Under the pieces are notes generated by a model. That model saw nothing but the letters and a program-made list of their open reading frames with translations. It did not search any database and had not been told where the DNA came from. A program made the translations under genes and the position numbers. A DNA stretch of 64,000 nt, taken from NCBI GenBank assembly GCA_021166835.1, contig JAJPEN010000091.1:37448-101447 (forward strand), given 5' to 3'. Source of the stretch: Burkholderiaceae bacterium (GTDB lineage: Bacteria; Pseudomonadota; Gammaproteobacteria; Burkholderiales; Burkholderiaceae). How positions within the stretch are numbered: position 1 is the stretch's first letter; the number at the start of each line of letters is the position of its first letter. Below are positions 1 through 7,004 of the stretch, piece by piece.

Positions 1-2
1 TC

Positions 3-1487
3 GTCGCATGGATCATTTTCTTCGAGATCGCGATCCTGTATTTCTGCTCGTCGACGCTGCTGCGAACCCGGTTGGCGACGCCGCGGATCGCCTGGTTCGC
101 CTTCGCGCTGATGGTGATCGGCGTGGTGATGTGGAACACCACGATCTTCCAGGGCAACTCGACGGTCATGATGACGTCGTACGTGCCGATGCCCGCGGCG
201 CCGTGGTTCTACCTGGGTCTGATCCTGTTCGCCGTCGGCGCGCTGATCGGCTGCTTCGTCTTCCTGGGCACGCTCGTCGTCGCGCGCGGCGAGAAGACCT
301 ATGAAGGGTCGATCCCGCTCGTCACCTTCGGGGCACTCACCGCCTGCATCATCGCGATCTTCACGATCGCCTCGGGCGCGATCATCCTGATCCCCACGTG
401 GCTGTGGTCGATCGGCTACATCAAGCACATCGATCCGGTCATGTACCGGGTGATCTGGTGGGCCTTCGGCCACTCTTCGCAGCAGATCAACGTCTCCGCG
501 CACGTGTCGGTCTGGTATGCGGTGGCCGCGATCGTCTTCGGCGCCAAGCCGATGTCCGAGCGCGTGAGCCGCGGCGCGTTCCTGCTGTACATCCTGTTCC
601 TGCAACTGGCTTCCGCGCACCACATCCTGGCCGACCCGGGCGTGGGCACCGAGTGGAAGGTGTTCAACACCAGCTACGCGATGTACCTTGCCGTGCTCGC
701 GTCGATGATCCACGGCCTGACGGTTCCGGGCGCGATGGAAGCCGCGCAACGCGAGAAGGGCTACACCAAGGGCCTGTTCGAGTGGCTGCGCAAGGCGCCC
801 TGGGGCAACCCGGTGTTCTCCGGCGTGTTCATCTCGCTGATCGGTTTCGGTTTCCTCGGCGGCATCACCGGCGTGATGATGGGCACCGAGCAGCTGAACA
901 TGATCATCCACAACACGATCTACGTGCCGGGTCATTTCCACGCCACGGTCGTGCTGGGTACCACGCTCGCGTTCATGGCGCTCACGTACTTCCTGCTGCC
1001 GACGCTGTTCCAGCGCGAGATCATCCTGCCGGGTTGGGCGAAGTGGCAGCCGTACGTCTTCGGCGGCGGCATGGCGGTGTTCACGCTCACGATGATGGGC
1101 GCCGGTACGCTGGGCGTTCCGCGCCGCCACTGGGACATCACCTTCGCCGGCTCGTCGTTGCCCTACGAGTTTCCGGGTACGGCGCTGCTGATGATGACGC
1201 TGGTCGGCCTCTCGGGCGTGCTCGCGATCATCGGCGGCGCGATGTACATCATCGTCGCGGTCGGTACCGTGTTCTTCGGCAAGCGGCTCGACGCCGGCGC
1301 GTACACCACGCAGATCAGCCCGCTCCGGCTGCCCCCGGTCGCAGCCGCGCTGCGCGGCCACGGCGTGGTCGGCGGTGGCTTCCACGCGCCGGGTACCTTC
1401 ACGCTGGCGCTCGTGTTCCTCGTGACCTTCGTGCTGTACTACTTCGTCAACTGGAAATACCTGTCGACGGTGTGGGGCCTCAGTTGA
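3..1487 (+). CDS. Heme-copper oxidase-family subunit I, B-type, NorY/sNOR-like (5' truncated)
   Basis: Catalytic membrane subunit of a heme-copper oxidoreductase; the reading frame is open to the window edge, so the N terminus and low-spin heme ligand helix are missing (494 residues visible). Seen: multiple membrane helices, the CuB-site histidine in GHSSQQINV, the HH pair in SAHHILADPG, and the heme ligands in VPGHFHATV. HNT-x-VPGHFH and HH-x-x-ADPG are typical of B-type (ba3-like) enzymes. The residue four after the first CuB histidine, which is the cross-linked tyrosine in O2 reductases, is glutamine here. Members of this superfamily lacking that tyrosine are generally NO reductases, and subunit I followed directly by SCO/SenC recalls the norSY-senC cluster of ammonia oxidisers. 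NO reductase function is inference; a subunit II gene would be expected just left of the window. Confidence 0.85.
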   Translation, partial: VAWIIFFEIAILYFCSSTLLRTRLATPRIAWFAFALMVIGVVMWNTTIFQGNSTVMMTSYVPMPAAPWFYLGLILFAVGALIGCFVFLGTLVVARGEKTYEGSIPLVTFGALTACIIAIFTIASGAIILIPTWLWSIGYIKHIDPVMYRVIWWAFGHSSQQINVSAHVSVWYAVAAIVFGAKPMSERVSRGAFLLYILFLQLASAHHILADPGVGTEWKVFNTSYAMYLAVLASMIHGLTVPGAMEAAQREKGYTKGLFEWLRKAPWGNPVFSGVFISLIGFGFLGGITGVMMGTEQLNMIIHNTIYVPGHFHATVVLGTTLAFMALTYFLLPTLFQREIILPGWAKWQPYVFGGGMAVFTLTMMGAGTLGVPRRHWDITFAGSSLPYEFPGTALLMMTLVGLSGVLAIIGGAMYIIVAVGTVFFGKRLDAGAYTTQISPLRLPPVAAALRGHGVVGGGFHAPGTFTLALVFLVTFVLYYFVNWKYLSTVWGLS

Positions 1488-1517
1488 GTTGAGCTCAGTT
1501 GAGTCGAGTTGAGTTGA
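1483..1517. repeat. GTTGA pentanucleotide repeat, seven units
   Basis: Seven consecutive 5-base units, five of them exactly GTTGA and two variants (GCTCA, GTCGA). The array covers the stop codon of the upstream oxidase subunit and both candidate TTG start codons (1499 and 1514) of the SCO gene. Because the unit length is not a multiple of three and each unit contains TTG and TGA, slippage would alter the start region of the SCO gene. Confidence 0.8.
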
Positions 1518-2365
1518 CCCGTTCCGGCAGTATTTCCCGCAGTACCTTCGGCCGAACGATCGCTGCTTTCGCGGCGGTCGTTTCGGCCGTTCTGATTCTC
1601 GGCGCCGCGCCCGCAACGGCCGCCCCCGATCCAGCCCGCAACGTCGGGCCCGATTTCCGCAAGGCGCTCGCCGACAGCCAGGCCGCGATCGGCCGGCCCC
1701 TGCTCGACGTGTCGATGCGCGACCACACCGGCAAGCCGGTGCGCTTCAGCGATTTCGCCGGCAAGCCGCTGCTCGTGAGCCTCGTCTACACCGGCTGCTT
1801 CCAGGCCTGCCCGGTGGCCACGCAGTTCCTCGCGCAGGCGGTGCGCGCCGCGCGCGACGCGCTCGGCGAGGATCGCTTCCGCATCGTCTCGATCGGCTTC
1901 AACCAGCCCTTCGACGATCCCGCCGCGATGGCAGCCTTCCGCAAGCAGAACGGCATCGACGATCGCGACTGGTACTTCCTCAGTCCCGATCCGGCGCAGG
2001 TCGACGCGTTGATGGCCAACCTGGGCTTCAACTACGAGGCGACACCGAAGGGCTTCGACCACGTCACGCAGGTCACGGTGGTCGACGCCGACGGCGTCAT
2101 CTACCGGCAGATCTACGGCGAGAGCTTCGACCTGCCGATGCTGGTGCAGCCGCTGAAGGAACTGCTGTCCGGGCAGGCCTCGCGCGAGCTCACGCTGGAG
2201 AACGTCTGGGAGAAGGTGAAGCTCTACTGCACCGTCTACGATCCGAACTCGGGCGGTTATCGGGTGAACTACGGCCTGTTCTTCGAGATCTTCGCCGGGC
2301 TGACCACGCTCGGCGCGATGGCCTGGTTCGTCGTGCGCGGCCTGCGAAACCCGAATCGCGCCTGA
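1499..2365 (+). CDS. SCO1/SenC family copper chaperone
   Basis: Membrane-attached periplasmic thioredoxin-fold protein (288 aa) that delivers copper to, or maintains thiols in, a heme-copper oxidase. An N-terminal hydrophobic signal or anchor ends near the APATAA segment. The SCO metal-binding site is complete: CFQAC (the CxxxC motif) in YTGCFQACPVAT, and the distal histidine in FDHVTQVTV. A further membrane helix lies near the C terminus (about residues 255-280), unlike the minimal SCO fold. No ATG is available; TTG at 1499 or TTG at 1514 could start translation, both inside the GTTGA repeat. It lies 11 bases after the oxidase subunit I gene, so co-expression and assembly of that CuB site is the obvious job. 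Confidence 0.88.
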   Translation: MSRVELTRSGSISRSTFGRTIAAFAAVVSAVLILGAAPATAAPDPARNVGPDFRKALADSQAAIGRPLLDVSMRDHTGKPVRFSDFAGKPLLVSLVYTGCFQACPVATQFLAQAVRAARDALGEDRFRIVSIGFNQPFDDPAAMAAFRKQNGIDDRDWYFLSPDPAQVDALMANLGFNYEATPKGFDHVTQVTVVDADGVIYRQIYGESFDLPMLVQPLKELLSGQASRELTLENVWEKVKLYCTVYDPNSGGYRVNYGLFFEIFAGLTTLGAMAWFVVRGLRNPNRA

Positions 2366-2378
2366 AGCGGGAGCAGTC

Positions 2379-4043
2379 TTGAAGGCGCCACGCCGGGTCG
2401 AAGCGATGCCCGCGGCTGTCGTTGCCGACGCGGGCGTTGCGGCGCCCCTCGGGCACGACGACGATCCGCGCGCGCTGCGCACGCGCGCGGCCAATGCGGT
2501 ACGGCGCATCGAGCGCGGCTTCGATCGCGCCTTCGGCGAGCAGGCGAATCCGCTGCGCCAGCTCGGCGGTCTCGCTTTCGACCTGTTCTGGCTGATCGCG
2601 CTCACCGGCGCCTGGCTCTACATCTTCTACGACACCAGCGCCGACGGCGCCTATGCGTCGGTGGAGCGGATGGCCACCGGCGCGGTGATCGGCGGCGCAT
2701 TCGCGCGCAACCTGCATCGCTATGCCTCCGACGCGCTCGTCGTCGTCGTCGTCGCGCACCTGCTGCGCGAATGGGCCTACGGCCGCTATCGGGGCTTCCG
2801 CTGGTTCACCTGGCTCACCGGGATACCGACGCCGTGGCTGATCCTCGCCGCCGGCGGGGTCGGCTACTGGCTGGTCTGGGACACTGTGGCGCTGTTCATC
2901 GCCACGGGCGTCGGCGAGTGGTTCGGCGCGCTGCCGGGTTTCGACGCCGCACTGGTGCGCAACTTCCTCGATGCCGACGCCGTGTCGGACCGGCTCTTCT
3001 CGCTGCTGATCTTCCTGCACATCGGCATCTCGGTCTTCCTGCTGTTCGCGATGTGGCTGCACGTCAAGCGACTGACGCAGCCGCGCACCAATGCTTCGCG
3101 CATCGTGCTCTTCGGTACGCTCGCCGCGCTGTCGGTGGCATCGCTGGTGGCCTCCGCGCCGCTGCCGCCGCCGGCCGATCCGATGCATCTCGGGGGGGAA
3201 CTGCCGCTCGACTGGTTCTATCTCGCGCCGTTTGCGACGCTGCAGTCCAGCTCGCCCTGGCTCGTCTGGGCGGCAATGGCGGCGCTCACGCTGCTGGGCG
3301 CCGTCGCGCCCTGGATCACGCGCCGCGCCCGCGCGCGGGCGCCGGCGGCCGTCGTCGACGCGGACAACTGCAACGGATGCCAGCGCTGCTTCGCCGACTG
3401 TCCGTACGCGGCGATCGAAATGGGGCCGCATCCGACCGGACGCGGCCTGATCGCGCTGGTCGACGCCGACCGCTGCGCCTCGTGCGGCATCTGCGCCGGC
3501 GCCTGTCCGTCGTCCACGCCGTTCCGCTCCGACGCTCGCCTGATCACCGGCATCGACCTGCCGGACCTCGGCGTGGACGCGCTGCGCGCCGAGTTGCAGG
3601 CAAGGCTCGAGGCGCATCGAGGGCCGGCGCCGATCGTCGCTTTCTCGTGCGGATATGCGGCGACGCCGGCCGCGGCGCCCGACGTCGTGCCCATTGCATT
3701 GCCCTGTGCGGCGATGCTCGCGCCGGCCTTCGTCGAGTACGCTCTGCGCCAGGGTGCGCGGGGCATCGCCGTCGTGTCGTGCCCGCCGGAAGACTGCGAG
3801 TATCGTTTCGGCGCTCGCTGGACGGCGCAACGACTCGCCGGCGAGCGCGAGCCGCGGCTGCGCGGCGGCGCCGCGCGCGAGCGCATTCGGCTGATCGAGG
3901 CGGCGCGCGAGGACTTGATCTCGCTGCAGGCACAACTCGCCCGTTTCCGGCACGATCTCGACGGCCTCGATGACGCGCGGACGCAGCCAGCGGGCGAGGC
4001 CGGAATTTCCAGGGAGAATCGCGATGGCGCAGCAGTCCACTAG
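2379..4043 (+). CDS. Cytochrome b / 2x[4Fe-4S] ferredoxin / MvhD-like fusion protein
   Basis: 554 aa fusion with three parts. (1) Residues about 60-325: a cytochrome b N-terminal-like membrane domain with paired histidines (RNLHRYASD, VVAHLLREW, FLHIGIS, WLHVKRL) positioned as in bc1/b6f cytochrome b heme ligands. (2) About 325-390: a bacterial-type double-cluster ferredoxin with CNGCQRCFADCP and CASCGICAGACP. (3) About 415-490: an MvhD/FlpD-like [2Fe-2S] domain with cysteines in SCGYA, LPCAA and SCPPEDCEYRF. MvhD domains normally pass electrons to heterodisulfide reductase-like complexes; here they are joined to a transmembrane cytochrome b. Inferred role: electron transfer between a cytoplasmic low-potential donor and the quinone pool or the neighbouring heme-copper proteins. 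The start is TTG (2379); the 3' end overlaps the next gene by 20 bases. Confidence 0.85.
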   Translation: MKAPRRVEAMPAAVVADAGVAAPLGHDDDPRALRTRAANAVRRIERGFDRAFGEQANPLRQLGGLAFDLFWLIALTGAWLYIFYDTSADGAYASVERMATGAVIGGAFARNLHRYASDALVVVVVAHLLREWAYGRYRGFRWFTWLTGIPTPWLILAAGGVGYWLVWDTVALFIATGVGEWFGALPGFDAALVRNFLDADAVSDRLFSLLIFLHIGISVFLLFAMWLHVKRLTQPRTNASRIVLFGTLAALSVASLVASAPLPPPADPMHLGGELPLDWFYLAPFATLQSSSPWLVWAAMAALTLLGAVAPWITRRARARAPAAVVDADNCNGCQRCFADCPYAAIEMGPHPTGRGLIALVDADRCASCGICAGACPSSTPFRSDARLITGIDLPDLGVDALRAELQARLEAHRGPAPIVAFSCGYAATPAAAPDVVPIALPCAAMLAPAFVEYALRQGARGIAVVSCPPEDCEYRFGARWTAQRLAGEREPRLRGGAARERIRLIEAAREDLISLQAQLARFRHDLDGLDDARTQPAGEAGISRENRDGAAVH

Positions 4044-4539
4044 TTCCGTTTTCCGTTGGGTAGGGCAGGCGATCCTGTACGCGCTCTTCGGGGCTTTCGT
4101 CGTGTATTTCTCCAGTTCGCCCACCTATCGGCATCTCGACCCGGACGACGGGCTGCTGCGGCTGTCGTTCCGTCATCCGGGGCAGGTGGCCACCGACTGT
4201 CGCAAGCGCACGCCGGAAGAACTCGCGAAGCTGCCGCCGCAGCTGCGCGCGGAAATGGACTGCCAGCGCCAGCGCTCGCCGGTGCAGGTGCGCGTCGAGC
4301 TGGACGGAAAGCTGCTGTTCGACAAGGTCTATCAGCCCGCCGGCCTGCAGCGCGACGGCGCGTCCAGCGGCTATTTCCGCATGCCGATTCCGGCGGGCGA
4401 GCACGACATCCGCGTGCAGTTCAATGACGACGTGCGTGTGAAGGGCTTCAACCACGAGAACGAGCGCAACGTCGACGTCAAGCCCGGGCAGGTGGTGCTC
4501 ATCGATTTCGTGGAGAACCAGGGAGTGGTCATTCGATGA
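4024..4539 (+). CDS. Membrane-anchored periplasmic protein of unknown function
   Basis: 171 aa; no family recognised. One N-terminal membrane helix (about residues 12-30, VGQAILYALFGAFVVYF) is followed by a soluble, probably periplasmic domain of about 140 residues that looks all-beta (alternating segments such as VQVRVELDGKLLFDKVY and HDIRVQFNDDVRVKGF). Two cysteines (TDCRKR, MDCQRQ) sit about 24 residues apart. A good ribosome-binding site (AGGGAGAA) precedes the ATG. The gene overlaps its neighbours on both sides (20 bases upstream, ATGA downstream), so it is a stoichiometric or assembly partner candidate for the heme-copper proteins. A small accessory subunit or a maturation factor are both possible. 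Confidence 0.75.
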   Translation: MAQQSTSSVFRWVGQAILYALFGAFVVYFSSSPTYRHLDPDDGLLRLSFRHPGQVATDCRKRTPEELAKLPPQLRAEMDCQRQRSPVQVRVELDGKLLFDKVYQPAGLQRDGASSGYFRMPIPAGEHDIRVQFNDDVRVKGFNHENERNVDVKPGQVVLIDFVENQGVVIR

Positions 4540-6017
4540 CCCGGGAAGCGCTGCTGCGCGGCCGTCCTTCGTCCTTCGGCCGGGCGTTCGCGCCCACCGA
4601 CGACCGCTTCGATCTCGCGGTTCCGTCCACCGAGCAGCGAACGATTGCCACCGGGTGGCTGTTCCTCGGCGTGGCCGCGCTGATCGGCGCCGGGGTGTTC
4701 TCGATCCTGCTCGTGCTCGCGCGCACGCCCTACATCGCCGCACTCGTTCCGGGCGTCGACTTCTTCCACGTCGCGCTCGTCGTGCACGTCGACCTGTCGG
4801 TGCTCGTCTGGTTCGTGTCGATGGCCGGGATGCTGTGGACGATCGACACGTCGCCGCGCTGGATCGGGCTGGGCTGGTTCGCGCTGGCCGTCACCGCGAT
4901 CGGCACGCTGTTCCTGGCCGCGTCGCCGTTCACCGGCGTGGCCGTGCCGGTGATGTCGAACTACGTGCCGGTGCTGCTGAACGACACCTTCCTCTACGGA
5001 CTGTGCGTGTTCGGCGTCGGCTTCCTGCTGCTCACCTTGCGTTCGTTCGTCGCGCCGGCGCGGATGAGCGTGCGCCTGGACGGCACCGATGCGCTGCGCT
5101 TCGGGCTGAAGGCGGCGGCGGTCTCGAGCGCCTTCGCGTTGCTGGCGATGGCGTGGTCGATCGTCGAGGTGCCGCGCGAGCTGGATCCGAAGGCGTATTA
5201 CGAGTTGCTGTTCTGGGGGCCGGGCCACGTCGTCCAGTTCACCTGGACGCTGCTGATGCTCGTGGCCTGGGGCTGGCTCGCCACGCTGGTCGGTGCGCCG
5301 TTGCCGCTCAGCCCGCGCGTCGTCGCGCTGCTGTACGCGATCGGCCTGCTGCCAGTGTTCTTCGTGCCGCCGATCTACCTGAGCTGGACGGTCCTGTCGG
5401 TCGAGCACCACCGGATGATGACCTGGCTGATGCGCTTCGGCGGCGGTCTGGCGATCCTGCCGATGGCGCTCGCGCTGGCGGTCGCGTTGTCGCGCAGCGT
5501 GCCGAAGGATGCGACGACGCGCCCGCTGCGCGCGGCGTTGATCACGTCGCTGCTGCTGTTCACCGTGGGCGGCGCGATCGGCTTCCTGATCCAGGGTTCC
5601 GACGTGCGCGTGCCGGCGCATTACCACGGCTCGATCGTCGGCGTGACGCTCGCGCTGATGGGCCTGGCCTACGCGCTGCTGCCGCGCCTGGGTTTTCGCG
5701 TGCCGCAGGGCCGCATCGCGAACTGGCAGCCGTGGCTGTACGGGTCCGGGCAGTTGCTGCACATCCTCGGTCTCGTCTGGTCGGGCGGCTACGGCGTCCA
5801 GCGCAAGGTCGCGGGCGCCGAGCAGGCGCTGCGCACGCCGCAGGAAGTCTTCGGCATGGGCGTGATGGGACTGGGCGGGGCGATCGCGATCGTCGGCGGG
5901 CTGCTCTTCATCTGGGTCGTGCTCGCCGCGGTGCGCGGCGGACGCGGCGAGCACGGTGGCCATGCGGCGGCGACGCCCGAGGCCTCCGTCGGACGCGCGG
6001 TCGCGCGCGAACCGTGA
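4536..6017 (+). CDS. Second, divergent heme-copper oxidase-family subunit I
   Basis: 493 aa, about 12-14 membrane helices. All metal ligands of the family can be placed: low-spin heme histidine in VVHVDLSVLVW, first CuB histidine in GPGHVVQFTW, the HH pair in SVEHHRMMTW, and the two heme histidines in PAHYHGSIVG. The position of the catalytic tyrosine (CuB His +4) is phenylalanine. It is clearly not a duplicate of the subunit I at 3-1487; motif contexts differ strongly, so this is an ancient paralogue recruited to the same operon. It may be a second NO reductase-like catalytic subunit or a non-catalytic heme carrier. The ATG overlaps the preceding stop (ATGA) and its stop overlaps the next GTG start, so its translation is coupled both ways. 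Confidence 0.85.
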   Translation: MTREALLRGRPSSFGRAFAPTDDRFDLAVPSTEQRTIATGWLFLGVAALIGAGVFSILLVLARTPYIAALVPGVDFFHVALVVHVDLSVLVWFVSMAGMLWTIDTSPRWIGLGWFALAVTAIGTLFLAASPFTGVAVPVMSNYVPVLLNDTFLYGLCVFGVGFLLLTLRSFVAPARMSVRLDGTDALRFGLKAAAVSSAFALLAMAWSIVEVPRELDPKAYYELLFWGPGHVVQFTWTLLMLVAWGWLATLVGAPLPLSPRVVALLYAIGLLPVFFVPPIYLSWTVLSVEHHRMMTWLMRFGGGLAILPMALALAVALSRSVPKDATTRPLRAALITSLLLFTVGGAIGFLIQGSDVRVPAHYHGSIVGVTLALMGLAYALLPRLGFRVPQGRIANWQPWLYGSGQLLHILGLVWSGGYGVQRKVAGAEQALRTPQEVFGMGVMGLGGAIAIVGGLLFIWVVLAAVRGGRGEHGGHAAATPEASVGRAVAREP

Positions 6018-6943
6018 TCCGCTGGCTGGCGATCCTCGCCTGCGCGCTGACCGTCTGCATCACCGCGTCGAGCGCCTTCATCCGCCACTCGCAGGCGGGG
6101 CTGGGCTGTCCGGATTGGCCGAACGGCGAGTGCGTTGCCGGCCTTCGAATGGCGCAACCGGCGGCGCAGCCCCGGGCTGTGGAGCCGGGCGTGCGGACCG
6201 CGCGCGCCCTCCATCGCGTCAGCGCGATGCTCGTCGGCATCTTCGTGTTGCTGCTCGCCGTCTTCGGCTGGTCGTCGATGCGCTCCGGCGCCCGCGTGGC
6301 GCTCGCGATCGCGCTCGCCGACACCGTCTTCCTCGCCTGGCTCGGCCGCTTCACTCCGCACCCGGTTCCGCTGGTGACCATCGCCAATCTCGTCGGCGGC
6401 ATCGCACTGGCAGCGGCCTTGGCATGGATTGCGGTGTCGTTGCGCTCGCCGGCGCGAGCGGCAGCAGCGGTTCCTTCGCCCGGCGCGGATCTGCGCATCG
6501 GCGCGGCGACGATCGCACCGGCCTTCGCCGCGCTCGTGCTGCTCGCCGTGGCGGCCTGGATCGGAACGATGATCGGCGCGCACGATGCGATCGGCGCCTG
6601 CGAGGGCGCGCGCTGCGCGGGGTCGATGCGCCTCGACGTCGGCACGCTCGATGCGCTTCGCCCGGCGGCCCCGATCGACGCCGCGGCCGCGCGCGGATTG
6701 CATTGGCTGCATCGGTTCGTCGCTGCGGCCTTCGCGCTTGCCGCGCTCGTCGTCGCGCTGCGCGCGCGCAGGAGCGGCGCTACGCGCGTGGCGATCGTGC
6801 TCGTCGTCCTGCTCGTCGCGCAGATCGCGGCCGGCGTCGATACGACGATCGGCGTATGGCCGCTCGCCACGGCGACGCTGCACAACGCATTGGCCACGCT
6901 GCTGGCCGTCGCGCTCGCGGCAACGGCCGCGCGAGCAGCCTGA
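6014..6943 (+). CDS. COX15/CtaA-like heme A synthase family protein
   Basis: 309 aa membrane protein with eight hydrophobic segments in two repeats. Four helix-associated histidines match the COX15/CtaA pattern: RHSQAGLGCPDWPNG near the N terminus, ALHRVSAML, WLHRFVAAA and TLHNALATL. GLGCPDWP is the usual proteobacterial COX15 signature. Known family role: hydroxylation of heme O to heme A, or heme insertion, for heme-copper enzymes. GTG start at 6014 overlaps the TGA of the preceding subunit I gene. Being last in this operon suggests it supplies the particular heme used by these two oxidase-like subunits, although no protoheme farnesyltransferase (ctaB) is visible nearby. It ends convergently to mutS. 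Confidence 0.82.
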   Translation: MIRWLAILACALTVCITASSAFIRHSQAGLGCPDWPNGECVAGLRMAQPAAQPRAVEPGVRTARALHRVSAMLVGIFVLLLAVFGWSSMRSGARVALAIALADTVFLAWLGRFTPHPVPLVTIANLVGGIALAAALAWIAVSLRSPARAAAAVPSPGADLRIGAATIAPAFAALVLLAVAAWIGTMIGAHDAIGACEGARCAGSMRLDVGTLDALRPAAPIDAAAARGLHWLHRFVAAAFALAALVVALRARRSGATRVAIVLVVLLVAQIAAGVDTTIGVWPLATATLHNALATLLAVALAATAARAA

Positions 6944-7004
6944 AACGGGCGTAGCGGGTCGCGCGCGGCGATGCCGCCCGCCAAGACGCGGGCGACCATG
7001 GTGT

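Noticed and set aside
2379..4043. Reading the cytochrome b-like gene as part of a cytochrome bc1 complex
   Set aside because: No Rieske protein or cytochrome c1 gene nearby, and the C-terminal ferredoxin and MvhD domains do not occur in bc1 cytochrome b.
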